From: Burkholderiales bacterium RIFCSPHIGHO2_01_FULL_63_240
Lineage (GTDB): Bacteria; Pseudomonadota; Gammaproteobacteria; Burkholderiales; Burkholderiaceae_C
Length of the DNA: 64,000 bases
Assembly (NCBI GenBank): GCA_001770725.1
Contig: MERU01000009.1
Coordinates: forward strand, 372,001-436,000
Direction of reading: 5' to 3'
Shown: piece after piece, positions 28,761-37,269 of the stretch
Position numbering within the stretch: position 1 is the stretch's first letter
How the letters are laid out: each line of letters opens with the position of its first letter
Notes under the pieces: model-generated
The model's input: only the letters and a program-made list of their open reading frames with translations
What the model was told of the DNA's origin: nothing
Database searches by the model: none
Made by a program: the position numbers and the translations under genes

Positions 28761-29996
28761 ATGAGATTTCCCGTTCGCGCACTGAGCTTCCTGGTCATGA
28801 CTTCGCTGACCGCCGGTGCCGCCCTGGCCCAGAAAGGCGAGACCGTCAAGATCGCCTGGATCGACCCCCTCTCGGGCCTGATGGCCAGCGTGGGCCAGAA
28901 CCAGCTCAAGAGCTACCAGTTCGTCTCAGAAAAGCTCAACGCCAGCAACCCCGCCGGCGTGAAGTTCGAAATCATCAGCATCGACAACAAGCTCAGCCCC
29001 GCCGAATCCCTCAACGCCCTGAAGTCGGCCGTTGACCAGGGTGTGCGCTACGTGGTGCAGGGCCTGGGCTCCGGTGCCGCTGGCGCCCTGGTGGACGCCA
29101 TCAACAAGCACAACGAGCGCAACCCCGGCAAGGAAGTCGTCTTCCTGAACTACGCCGCGGTGGACCCCGACCTGACCAACAGCAAGTGCAGCTTCTGGCA
29201 CTTCCGCCTGGACGCGGACACCTCCATGAAGATGGAGGCCATGACCACCTTCATGAAGGACCAGAAGGAGATCCAGAAGGTCTACCTGATCAACCAGAAC
29301 TACGCGCACGGTCAGCAGGTCTCCAAGTACGCCAAGGAAAACCTCAAGCGCAAGCGCCCCGATGTGCAGGTGGTCGGCGACGACCTGCACCCGCTGGCCC
29401 AGGTGCGTGACTTCGCGCCCTACGTGGCCAAGATCAAGGCCTCGGGTGCCGACACCGTGATCACCGGCAACTGGGGCTCCGACCTGGCCCTGCTGGTCAA
29501 GGCCGCCAACGACGCGGGCCTGACCGCCAAGTTCTACACCTACTACGCCAACTTCGGGGGCACCCCGACCGCGTTGGGCAAGGCCGCCGATGGCCGTGTC
29601 TTCCAGGTCGGCTACGGGCACTACAACCTGGGCGGTGTGGCCGGTCAGTTGACCAGCGAGTTCAAGAAGCGTTTCAACGACGACTACTACTCGCAGGCCA
29701 CTTACTCGGCCCTGGTGATGCTGGCTCAGGGCATGGCCAATGCCAAGTCCACCGATCCGGTGAAGGTCGCTCATGCCATGGAAGGCTTGAAGTTCAAGTC
29801 CTTCAATGGCGAAGTCGAAATGCGCAAGTCGGACCACCAGTTGCAGCAGCCGCTGTTCATCGCGCGTTGGGCGCCGCTGGACGCCAAGAACACCTACGAC
29901 GTCGAGAAGACCGGCATGACCTTCGTGCCCGTCAAGGCCTTTGACTCGTATGTGTCGAGCACGCCGACTTCCTGCCAGATGAAGCGTCCTTCGTGA
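28761..29996 (+). CDS. Branched-chain-type ABC transporter substrate-binding protein
   Basis: Periplasmic receptor, 411 aa, with signal peptide (MRFPVRALSFLVMTSLTAGA, cleavage after ALA) and ATG 28761 behind AAAGGAG. Two Leu/Ile/Val-binding lobes: KIAWIDPLSGLMASVGQN at the start and a second lobe with VYLINQNYAHGQQ. Two cysteines (SKCSFWHF and the C-terminal SCQMKRPS) could form a disulfide. It heads an operon of two permeases and two ATPases placed between acyl-CoA ligase and beta-oxidation genes, so it may bind an aromatic or aliphatic carboxylate rather than an amino acid. Confidence 0.9.
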   Translation: MRFPVRALSFLVMTSLTAGAALAQKGETVKIAWIDPLSGLMASVGQNQLKSYQFVSEKLNASNPAGVKFEIISIDNKLSPAESLNALKSAVDQGVRYVVQGLGSGAAGALVDAINKHNERNPGKEVVFLNYAAVDPDLTNSKCSFWHFRLDADTSMKMEAMTTFMKDQKEIQKVYLINQNYAHGQQVSKYAKENLKRKRPDVQVVGDDLHPLAQVRDFAPYVAKIKASGADTVITGNWGSDLALLVKAANDAGLTAKFYTYYANFGGTPTALGKAADGRVFQVGYGHYNLGGVAGQLTSEFKKRFNDDYYSQATYSALVMLAQGMANAKSTDPVKVAHAMEGLKFKSFNGEVEMRKSDHQLQQPLFIARWAPLDAKNTYDVEKTGMTFVPVKAFDSYVSSTPTSCQMKRPS

Positions 29997-30035
29997 TGCG
30001 CCATCGCTGAGGAACTGCTCCTCTCCTGAAGTACC

Positions 30036-30080
30036 CGACCGATCGTTTCCTGCATGGGGACGATCGGTCGTTTCGTGTTC
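30036..30080 (+). terminator. Attenuator-like terminator between binding protein and permease
   Basis: Eleven-bp perfect stem CGACCGATCGT / ACGATCGGTCG with a 13-nt loop followed by TTTCGTGTT. It lies 40 bp after the binding-protein stop and 110 bp before the permease start. Partial termination here would yield excess binding protein. Confidence 0.75.
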
Positions 30081-30193
30081 GACGTGGCCCGCCCGGCCTG
30101 ACCGGTCGGTGGGTCTCCCGGTTCCGCGCGGCAGCAGTCGCCGGAGTCCCGCATGCCCGGTGATCCCGTCGGCATGCATCACGCTTGCCTGAC

Positions 30194-31216
30194 ATGGAAA
30201 CCTTTTTCGTCTTCTTCCTGAATGGCATCAGCTACGGGCTGCTGCTGTTCATGCTGAGTTCGGGCCTGACCCTGATCTTCAGCATGATGGGTGTGCTCAA
30301 TTTCGCGCACACCAGTTTCTACATGCTCGGTGCCTACATCGCGTACGCGCTGACAGGCATCATCGGCTTCTTCCCCTCGCTGGTGCTCTCGCCGATCCTG
30401 GTGGGCCTGCTGGGGGCGGCGTTCGAACGCTACAGCCTGCGCAAGGTGCACGTGTATGGCCACGTGCCCGAGCTGCTGGTGACGTTCGGTCTGTCCTACG
30501 TGGTGCTCGAAGTGGTTCGCCTGGTCTGGGGCCCGGCCAACGTCGACTACCGTGTGCCCGAGGCGCTCAGCGGTCCGCTGTTCACCATGGCCAACGTGCC
30601 GGGACAGGGCCTGAGCTGGATGGCCGGGGCAGGTGACACCGCCCTGTGCGCCACCGCCGGCACCAGTTGCACGCAGTTCCCGATCTACCGTGGCTTCATG
30701 GCCATGGTGGCGCTGTTCATGCTGGGCTCGCTGTGGCTGCTGCTCACCCGCACCCGCATCGGCCTGATCATCCAGGCCGCGCTCACCCACCCCGACATGA
30801 CCCAGTCGCTGGGGCACAACGTGCCGCGCGTGATGATGGGCGTCTTCGGTGGTGGTTGCGCGCTGGCCGGCCTGGCGGGCGTGATCGGCGGCAACGCCTT
30901 TGTCACCGAGCCCAACATGGCCGCATCGGTGGGCGCCATCATCTTCGTGGTGGTGGTGGTCGGGGGGATGGGCTCGCTGGCCGGGGCCTTCCTGGCCTCG
31001 CTGATCATCGGCCTGATCCAGACCTTTGCCGTGGTGATCGACGTCTCTGGCCTGACCTTGCTCGAGAAGCTGGGCAGCCCGGTGGACTTTGAACACTGGG
31101 CCTACCCGCTGCTCAAGATCTCGGTGTCGCAGATGGCGCCGATCCTGCCTTACCTCCTCCTGGTGCTGATCCTGATCTTCAGACCCAAGGGCCTGCTGGG
31201 CACGCGCGAGGAGTAA
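30194..31216 (+). CDS. Branched-chain-type ABC transporter permease (LivH type)
   Basis: Inner-membrane permease, 340 aa with about eight to nine membrane helices; ATG 30194. LivH hallmarks LNGISYGLLLFMLSSGLTLIFSMMG (core: GLTLIFSMMGVLNFAH) and the cytoplasmic coupling segment ALTHPDMTQSLGHNVPRV are visible. A less usual extracytoplasmic insert with two cysteines (ALCATAGTSCTQFP) lies near residue 155. Three bp separate it from the second permease. Confidence 0.93.
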   Translation: METFFVFFLNGISYGLLLFMLSSGLTLIFSMMGVLNFAHTSFYMLGAYIAYALTGIIGFFPSLVLSPILVGLLGAAFERYSLRKVHVYGHVPELLVTFGLSYVVLEVVRLVWGPANVDYRVPEALSGPLFTMANVPGQGLSWMAGAGDTALCATAGTSCTQFPIYRGFMAMVALFMLGSLWLLLTRTRIGLIIQAALTHPDMTQSLGHNVPRVMMGVFGGGCALAGLAGVIGGNAFVTEPNMAASVGAIIFVVVVVGGMGSLAGAFLASLIIGLIQTFAVVIDVSGLTLLEKLGSPVDFEHWAYPLLKISVSQMAPILPYLLLVLILIFRPKGLLGTREE

Positions 31217-31219
31217 ACC

Positions 31220-32512
31220 ATGTCATCACAAGCCTATACCTTCCGACCCTGGAACGTCGGCCGCATCATCCTGTGGTCGCTGTTCGCCATCGTCCTGCTG
31301 GTGGCCCCCAAGCTGTTCACCAGCAGCCTGTCCATGACCATGCTCACGCAGATGGGCATCGCCATCGTCGTTTGCCTGTCCTACAACATGCTGCTGGGGC
31401 AGGGGGGCATGCTCTCCTTCGGCCATGCCGTGTACTCGGGCCTGGGCTCGTTCGCCGCCATCCACACGCTCAACAAGGTGGGGGCGGGCGAGTGGGCCAT
31501 CCCGGTCAGCCTGATCCCCATCGTGGGCGGTCTGGCGGGGCTGCTCGTGGCCGCGCTGCTGGGCGCTGTCAGCACCAAGAAGTCGGGCAACACCTTCGCC
31601 ATGATCACGCTGGGCGTGGGCGAGCTGGTGTGGTCGATGTCGCTGATGCTGCCGGAGTTCTTCGGCGGTGAAGGCGGTGTCTCGAGCAACCGCGTGGTGG
31701 GCGAGCCCGTCATGGGCATCACCTTCGGGCCGCAGACGCAGGTCTACTACCTCATCGCGTTCTACTGCTTCGTGTGCACGGTGCTGATGTTCGCGTTCAC
31801 GCAGACCCCGCTGGGGCGCATGCTCAACGCGGTGCGCGACAACCCCGAGCGCGTCGAGTTCATCGGCTACGACACCCAGCGCGTGCGCTACATCGCCTTC
31901 ATGATCGCGGGCTTTTTCGCGGGCATCGCGGGCGGCCTGTACACGATCAATTTCGAGATCGTGACGGCCGAGGTGGTGGGCGCGCACCGCTCGGGTGCTT
32001 ACCTGCTGTTCACCTTCCTGGGTGGGGCGCTGTTCTTCTTCGGGCCGATCATCGGCGCGGTGCTGATGGTGCTGGCCACGGTGCTGTTGTCGGAGCTGAC
32101 CAAGGCCTGGCTGCTGTACCTGGGCGTGTTCTTCCTGCTGATGGTGATGTACGCGCCGGGCGGCATCTCCAGCCTGATCATGATGAACCTGCGCGTGGCG
32201 GCTTATGGCCTGCTGCGCAAGTTGTGGACGAGTTACCTGGCGCTGGCTGGCACGGGCCTGACGGTGATCCTGGGACTGTCGGTGATGGTCGAGATGCTCT
32301 ACCACATCAAGCTCAACGAGGCCCTGGGCCCCGAGATGAGCTTCATGGGTGTGAGGCTGGACACGCACGGGGTCGATGCCTGGGTGGGGGCGGTGTTCCT
32401 GCTCATCACCGGCGTGGGTTGTTTCGAGGTGGCGCGGCGCGAGTTCATGCGCCAGTGGGGCCACATCCAGGAGGAGATCGAAGCCGAGAACCTGCGGCGC
32501 GATGGCCAGTGA
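31220..32512 (+). CDS. Branched-chain-type ABC transporter permease (LivM type)
   Basis: 430 aa second permease; longer than usual LivM (about 320-380) because of additional C-terminal hydrophobic segments (about 340-400) and a charged tail EEIEAENLRRDGQ. SYNMLLGQGGMLSFGHAVYSGLG (core: GQGGMLSFGHA) and the coupling motif LNAVRDNPERVEFIGYD are characteristic. Forms the transmembrane channel with the LivH-type partner upstream. Confidence 0.92.
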   Translation: MSSQAYTFRPWNVGRIILWSLFAIVLLVAPKLFTSSLSMTMLTQMGIAIVVCLSYNMLLGQGGMLSFGHAVYSGLGSFAAIHTLNKVGAGEWAIPVSLIPIVGGLAGLLVAALLGAVSTKKSGNTFAMITLGVGELVWSMSLMLPEFFGGEGGVSSNRVVGEPVMGITFGPQTQVYYLIAFYCFVCTVLMFAFTQTPLGRMLNAVRDNPERVEFIGYDTQRVRYIAFMIAGFFAGIAGGLYTINFEIVTAEVVGAHRSGAYLLFTFLGGALFFFGPIIGAVLMVLATVLLSELTKAWLLYLGVFFLLMVMYAPGGISSLIMMNLRVAAYGLLRKLWTSYLALAGTGLTVILGLSVMVEMLYHIKLNEALGPEMSFMGVRLDTHGVDAWVGAVFLLITGVGCFEVARREFMRQWGHIQEEIEAENLRRDGQ

Positions 32513-32563
32513 TGGCCTTTGCAGATCGACCCCCATGTGTCCCTCTATCGGAGCATTGAGAAC

Positions 32564-33379
32564 ATGAGTTCCGCATCCTCATCGAACGGCCTGGCCCTGG
32601 AGTTGCGCGACCTGCGCAAGTCCTTCGGCAAGACCGAGATCATCCGTGGCACCAGCCTGGCCGTCAAAGCCGGTGAGCGCGTTGCCCTCATCGGCCCCAA
32701 TGGCGCCGGCAAGTCCACGCTGTTCAACCTCATCAGCGGCCGCATGGCCCCGACCAGCGGGCAGATCCTGCTCAATGGCGAGGCCATCCACGGCATGAAG
32801 CCCTACGAGATCAACCGCCGCGGCCTGGCCCGCAGCTTCCAGGTCTCCAACCTCTTCCCGCGCCTGTCGGTGTTCGAGAACATCCGCTGCGCGGTGCTGT
32901 GGTCCATGGGCCAGCGCTACAGCTTCTGGCGCTTCCTGTCGGACCTCACCGCCGTGAACCAGCGCGCCGAAGAGGTGCTGGACATGATCCGCCTGCGCCG
33001 CAAGCGCGACACCCATGTGGCCAACCTGACCTACGCCGAGCAGCGTGCGCTCGAAGTGGGCGTGACCATCGCGGGTGGTGGCAACGTCATCCTGCTTGAC
33101 GAGCCGACCGCTGGCATGAGCAAGTCCGAGACGGCGAACTTCGTCAAGATGATCCGCGAGGTCACCGAGGGCAAGACGCTGCTGACGGTGGAGCACGACA
33201 TGGGCGTGGTGTTCGGCCTGGCCGACCGCATCGCGGTGCTGGTCTATGGCGAGGTGATCGCCTTCGACACGCCGGAGAACGTGCGTGCCAACGACCGCGT
33301 CAAGGAAGCCTACCTGGGCTCGGTGCTGGCCGAGAGCCAGCGCGCCGAGGCGCAGGCCGCAGAAGCCGCAGGAGCCTGA
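32564..33379 (+). CDS. Branched-chain-type ABC transporter ATPase (LivG type)
   Basis: 271 aa. Walker A GPNGAGKST, Q-loop FQVSNLFPRLSVFEN, signature region LTYAEQRALEVG (degenerate, as in LivG proteins), Walker B VILLDEPTAGMS, switch His in TVEHDMGVV. ATG at 32564; the frame extends upstream but with non-family sequence. The tail is Ala/Glu-rich (ESQRAEAQAAEAAGA). Followed directly by the LivF-type ATPase. Confidence 0.93.
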   Translation: MSSASSSNGLALELRDLRKSFGKTEIIRGTSLAVKAGERVALIGPNGAGKSTLFNLISGRMAPTSGQILLNGEAIHGMKPYEINRRGLARSFQVSNLFPRLSVFENIRCAVLWSMGQRYSFWRFLSDLTAVNQRAEEVLDMIRLRRKRDTHVANLTYAEQRALEVGVTIAGGGNVILLDEPTAGMSKSETANFVKMIREVTEGKTLLTVEHDMGVVFGLADRIAVLVYGEVIAFDTPENVRANDRVKEAYLGSVLAESQRAEAQAAEAAGA

Positions 33380-33380
33380 C

Positions 33381-34088
33381 ATGCTGAAGATCGAAAACCT
33401 GCATGCCTTCTACGGCAAGAGCCACATCCTTCACGGCGTCGACCTCGAGGTCAAGCCCGGCGAGATCGTCAGCCTGCTGGGCCGCAATGGCTCGGGCCGC
33501 TCGACCACCATCAAGACCATCATGGGCCTGGTCGATGGCCATGGCTCGGTCAAATGGCAGGACAAGGAGATGCTGGGCGCCAAGCCCTATGACATCGCCC
33601 GCAGCGGCATCGGCTACGTGCCAGAAAGCCGCGATGTGTTCCCCAAGCTGACGGTCGAGCAGAACCTGCTGCTGGGCCAGCAATCGGGAGGAACGAAGGG
33701 GCGCAAGCAGGGCCGCTGGAGCCTGGACGACATGTACCAGATGTTCCCGCGCCTCAAAGAGCGCCAGCACACCGAGGCCGGCGTGATGTCGGGCGGCGAG
33801 CAACAGATGCTGACGCTGTGCCGCACGCTCATGGGCGACCCGGACCTGATCATGATCGACGAGCCAACCGAGGGCCTGGCGCCCAAGATCGTCGAGCTGG
33901 TGGGGCAGTACCTCAAGGAGTTGCAAAAGCGCGGCCTGGGTGTGCTGCTGGTCGAGCAGAAGCTCACCATCGCGCTGGACATCTCGCAGCGCTGCTACGT
34001 GATGGGTCACGGTGAGGTCGTCTTCCACGGCACACCGGATGAGCTGCGCGCCGACAAATACGTGCGTCGCGAGTGGCTCGAGGTCTGA
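33381..34088 (+). CDS. Branched-chain-type ABC transporter ATPase (LivF type), Walker A Arg variant
   Basis: 235 aa. The order of motifs is that of LivF: EIVSLLGRNGSGRSTT, Q-loop VPESRDVFPKLTVEQN, signature MSGGEQQMLTLCRTLM, Walker B LIMIDEPTEGLAPK, switch region LLVEQKLTIA. The invariant Walker A Lys is Arg here (residue 40, CGC at 33498-33500), while the LivG partner keeps Lys. All else is intact, so the gene is not decayed; the same change is known in some LivF-like proteins. It probably forms an asymmetric ATPase pair. Last gene of the transporter operon. Confidence 0.92.
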   Translation: MLKIENLHAFYGKSHILHGVDLEVKPGEIVSLLGRNGSGRSTTIKTIMGLVDGHGSVKWQDKEMLGAKPYDIARSGIGYVPESRDVFPKLTVEQNLLLGQQSGGTKGRKQGRWSLDDMYQMFPRLKERQHTEAGVMSGGEQQMLTLCRTLMGDPDLIMIDEPTEGLAPKIVELVGQYLKELQKRGLGVLLVEQKLTIALDISQRCYVMGHGEVVFHGTPDELRADKYVRREWLEV

Positions 34089-34187
34089 GCGGGGCCTGCT
34101 GACATGGGCCCGCCCCGGGGGCTTTGCAACTGGGGCGCAGGGTCATCTCTGCAGGCGTCTCGCGCCTGTGTCAGAATCTAGCTCGAT

Positions 34188-34209
34188 TCTTACAAGACTT
34201 CTTGTCAGA
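34188..34209. promoter_or_regulatory. 22-bp palindrome before fadB-like gene
   Basis: TCT-N-ACAAG-N4-CTTGT-N-AGA, with all eight paired positions per arm matching, in an AT-rich patch of a GC-rich genome and 100 bp upstream of the FadB-like gene. Looks like a dimeric-regulator operator; a promoter probably overlaps it. Confidence 0.55.
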
Positions 34210-34307
34210 ATTGTTTTTCAGCCGAGCGGACGCCGCCGGCCATCCTCCCCAGCCTCTGGGGGATGTCGGCGCCCGCGTGTCTTCACCGAACGCTTCCCGA
34301 CACTGCC

Positions 34308-36404
34308 ATGAGCGCTTCCTACCAAGTCACCGACGGCGTGGCCGTCATCTCCCTGGACAACCCCCCCGTCAACGGCCTTGGCCAGGGCACCCGCGCTGGC
34401 ATCGTTGATGGCCTGGCCAAGGCCAACGCCGATGCCGCCGTGCAAGCCGTGGTGATCATCGGCGCCGGCAAGGTGTTCTGCGGTGGTGCGGACATCCGCG
34501 AATTCGGCAGCCCCAAGGCATTTGCCGAACCCAACCTGCACGTCACCATCGAAGCGGTCGAGCGTTCTGCCAAGCCCGTTGTGGCTGCCATCCACGGCGT
34601 GGCCATGGGCGGTGGCCTGGAGCTGGCATTGGGCTGCCACTACCGCTTGGTCACCAAGGGCACGCAGATCGCGCTGCCCGAAGTCAACATCGGCATCGTG
34701 CCGGGCGCCGGCGGCACGCAGCGCCTGCCGCGCGTGCTGGGCGTTGAGACCGCCCTGCAGATGATCACCACTGGCGCCTCGGTCATGTCCGAGAAGCTGG
34801 CCGCCGCGCCGGGGCAGAAGCTGTTCGACAAGCTGGTCGATGGCGAGCTGTTGCCCGCGGCCATCGCCTTCGCCAAGGACGTCGCCGGCGTGCGCCCGCT
34901 TCCTTCGGTGCGCGACCTGAAGGTGGCCGCACCGGCCGATGCCGAGGCCTTCAGCAAGGCCCGCGCCGAGCTGGCCAAGTCCCGCAAGAACCTGATCGCC
35001 CCGCAGCGTTGCGTGGACTGCGTCGAAGCCGCCACCCAGCTGGACCTGGACGCGGGCATCAAGTTCGAACGCGAGGTCTTTGAAGGCCTGGTGACCGGTG
35101 ACCAGGCCCGTGCCCTGCGCCATTCGTTCTTCGGCGAGCGCGCCGCCAGCAAGATCCCCGATGTGCCGAGCGACACCCCGCTGCGCGACATCAAGCAGGT
35201 GGCCGTGATCGGCGCCGGCACCATGGGCGGCGGCATCACCATGTGCTTCCTCAACGCCGGCATCCCCGTCAAGCTGCTGGAGATGAAGCAGGAAGCCATC
35301 GACCGCGGCGTGGGCACCATCCGCAAGAATTACGAAGCGCAGGTGGCCAAGGGCAAGCTGGCGCAGGACAAGTACGAGCAGCGCATGGCCCTGCTCACCA
35401 CCACGCTGAGCTACGACGACATCGCCCAGGCCGACATGGTCATCGAGGCCGTGTTCGAGGACATGGGCGTGAAGTCGCAGGTCTTCACCAAGCTCGATGC
35501 CGTGATGAAGCCCGGCGCCATCCTGGCGTCCAACACGTCGACGCTGGACGTGGACAAGATCGCCGAGGTCACCAAGCGCCCGGCCGACGTGGTGGGCCTG
35601 CACTTCTTCAGCCCGGCCAACGTCATGCGCCTGCTGGAAGTGGTGCGCAGCAAGCACACCGCCAAGGACGTGATGGCCACCGTGATGGCCGTGGCCAAGA
35701 AGATCAAGAAGGTGGCCGTGGTCTCGGGCGTGTGCGACGGCTTCATCGGCAACCGCATGTTCGAGCAGTATGTGCGCCAAGGCTTCTTCCTGGTGGAAGA
35801 GGGCGCCACGGTGCAGCAGGTGGACAAGGCCGCCGAGGCCTTCGGCTTTGCCATGGGCCCCTTCCGCGTGGGTGACCTGGCGGGCAACGACATCGGCTTT
35901 GCCATCCGCAAGCGCCGCCGTGTCGAGCGCCCTGACGTGATCTACAGCCCGGTGGGCGACGCCATCTGCGAACTCGGCCGCTTCGGTCAGAAGGTGGGCA
36001 AGGGCTGGTACGACTACGAAGCCGGCAAGCGCGAGCCCATCCCCTCGGCCGAGGTGCAAGGCTGCATCGACAAGGTGCGCGCCGACAAGGGCGTGACCCC
36101 GCGTCGGATCAGCGACGAGGAGATCGTGCAGCGCCTGGTGCTGGCCATGGTCAACGAAGGCGCTTTGATCCTGGAAGAGGGCATCGCCTCGAAGGCCTCG
36201 GACATCGACATGGTCTACCTGACGGGCTATGGCTTCCCGGTTTACCGGGGTGGCCCGATGCTCTACGCCGACATGCTGGGCCTGCCCAAGGTGATCGAGC
36301 TGATGAAGGGCTTCGCCGCCAATGGTGGCTCCGACCCCGCGTTCTGGACGCCGGCGCCCCTGCTGGCCAAGCTGGCCGCCGAAGGCAAGGGCTTCACCGG
36401 CTGA
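34308..36404 (+). CDS. 3-hydroxyacyl-CoA dehydrogenase / enoyl-CoA hydratase fusion (FadB-like)
   Basis: 698 aa bifunctional beta-oxidation enzyme. N-terminal crotonase domain (1-190) with oxyanion-hole segments GGADIREFG and MGGGLELALG and both catalytic Glu positions (GGLELA, LPEVNIG). The linker leads to the NAD-binding HAD domain (about 295-480) starting IKQVAVIGAGTMGGGIT, with the catalytic His in GLHFFSPANVMRLLEVV. C-terminal HAD domain to the end. It hydrates enoyl-CoA and oxidises 3-hydroxyacyl-CoA; the thiolase is not in the window. ATG 34308; first gene of a run through 42769. Confidence 0.94.
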   Translation: MSASYQVTDGVAVISLDNPPVNGLGQGTRAGIVDGLAKANADAAVQAVVIIGAGKVFCGGADIREFGSPKAFAEPNLHVTIEAVERSAKPVVAAIHGVAMGGGLELALGCHYRLVTKGTQIALPEVNIGIVPGAGGTQRLPRVLGVETALQMITTGASVMSEKLAAAPGQKLFDKLVDGELLPAAIAFAKDVAGVRPLPSVRDLKVAAPADAEAFSKARAELAKSRKNLIAPQRCVDCVEAATQLDLDAGIKFEREVFEGLVTGDQARALRHSFFGERAASKIPDVPSDTPLRDIKQVAVIGAGTMGGGITMCFLNAGIPVKLLEMKQEAIDRGVGTIRKNYEAQVAKGKLAQDKYEQRMALLTTTLSYDDIAQADMVIEAVFEDMGVKSQVFTKLDAVMKPGAILASNTSTLDVDKIAEVTKRPADVVGLHFFSPANVMRLLEVVRSKHTAKDVMATVMAVAKKIKKVAVVSGVCDGFIGNRMFEQYVRQGFFLVEEGATVQQVDKAAEAFGFAMGPFRVGDLAGNDIGFAIRKRRRVERPDVIYSPVGDAICELGRFGQKVGKGWYDYEAGKREPIPSAEVQGCIDKVRADKGVTPRRISDEEIVQRLVLAMVNEGALILEEGIASKASDIDMVYLTGYGFPVYRGGPMLYADMLGLPKVIELMKGFAANGGSDPAFWTPAPLLAKLAAEGKGFTG

Positions 36405-36422
36405 CACCACGAGGAGCTCGCC

Positions 36423-37202
36423 ATGGCGCACATCGAAACCCTGGTCAACGGCCACATCCTGGAGATCCAGGTCAACCGGGCGGACAAACACAACGCCTTG
36501 TCGCCCGAGATGTACCTCGACCTGGCACGTGCGCTGGGTGAGCTCAACCGCAACCCCGAGCTGCGGGTGGCCTTGCTGCACGCCGAAGGCAAGCACTTCA
36601 CGTCGGGCGTCGAGCTGGACAAGTGGGCGCCCATCTTCGGCAATGGCAAGGGCTTCGAGGTGCCCGCTGGCGAGGTCGATCCGTTCGGCCTGTTCGGTGA
36701 GCGGCACCGCAAGCCCATCGTCATGGCGGTGCAGGGCAACTGCTTCACCTGGGGCGTCGAGATCCTGCTCAACACCGAGGTGCGCGTGGCCGCCGACGAC
36801 ACGCGCTTTGCGATGCTCGAGGTCAAGCGCGGCATCTTCCCCTGTGGGGGGGCCACGTTGCGCCTGCCGCAGCAGATGGGCTGGGGCGCTGCCCAGCGCT
36901 ACCTGCTGACGGGCGAGTTCTGGTACGCCGAAGAGGCTTTGCGCACAGGCCTCGTGCAGGAGGTGGTGCCCGTCGGGCAGCAGCTCGCCAAGGCCCGCGA
37001 GATCGCTGAGCAGATCGCCAAGGCGGCGCCGCTGGGTGTGCAGAACATCCTGAAGTCCAGCCGCTTGGCGATGCACGAGGGCGAAGGTGTGGCCGCCCAG
37101 CACCTGTTCAAGGAGATGCTGCCCGTGATGCAAAGCGAAGATGCGGCCGAGGGCGTGCTGTCCTTCATAGAGCGCCGCGAGGCCGTCTTCAAGGGGCGTT
37201 GA
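36423..37202 (+). CDS. Enoyl-CoA hydratase/isomerase family protein
   Basis: 259 aa crotonase-fold protein. Oxyanion-hole elements HFTSGVELDKW and CFTWGVEILLNTE (the latter less glycine-rich than usual); both catalytic Glu positions are kept (WGVEILL, MLEVKRG). C-terminal trimer helices are present. Such proteins hydrate, isomerise or hydrolyse acyl-CoAs. It follows the FadB-like gene by 18 bp and has AGGAG before its ATG. Substrate unknown. Confidence 0.88.
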   Translation: MAHIETLVNGHILEIQVNRADKHNALSPEMYLDLARALGELNRNPELRVALLHAEGKHFTSGVELDKWAPIFGNGKGFEVPAGEVDPFGLFGERHRKPIVMAVQGNCFTWGVEILLNTEVRVAADDTRFAMLEVKRGIFPCGGATLRLPQQMGWGAAQRYLLTGEFWYAEEALRTGLVQEVVPVGQQLAKAREIAEQIAKAAPLGVQNILKSSRLAMHEGEGVAAQHLFKEMLPVMQSEDAAEGVLSFIERREAVFKGR

Positions 37203-37269
37203 AGCCCCCGCGGGTTCTGGCGGCTTGGGCCGCCAGCGCACCGTTCATCCACATCCAACGATCTGAACC

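Noticed and set aside
34218..37241. Open frame of about 1,000 codons on the minus strand opposite the FadB-like gene
   Set aside because: It is the antisense shadow of high-GC codon usage: His/Ala/Gly/Leu-rich translation without domains, while the plus strand carries clear catalytic motifs. Similar long antisense frames at 870-2207, 4306-5769, 37189-39297 and elsewhere were dropped for the same reason.
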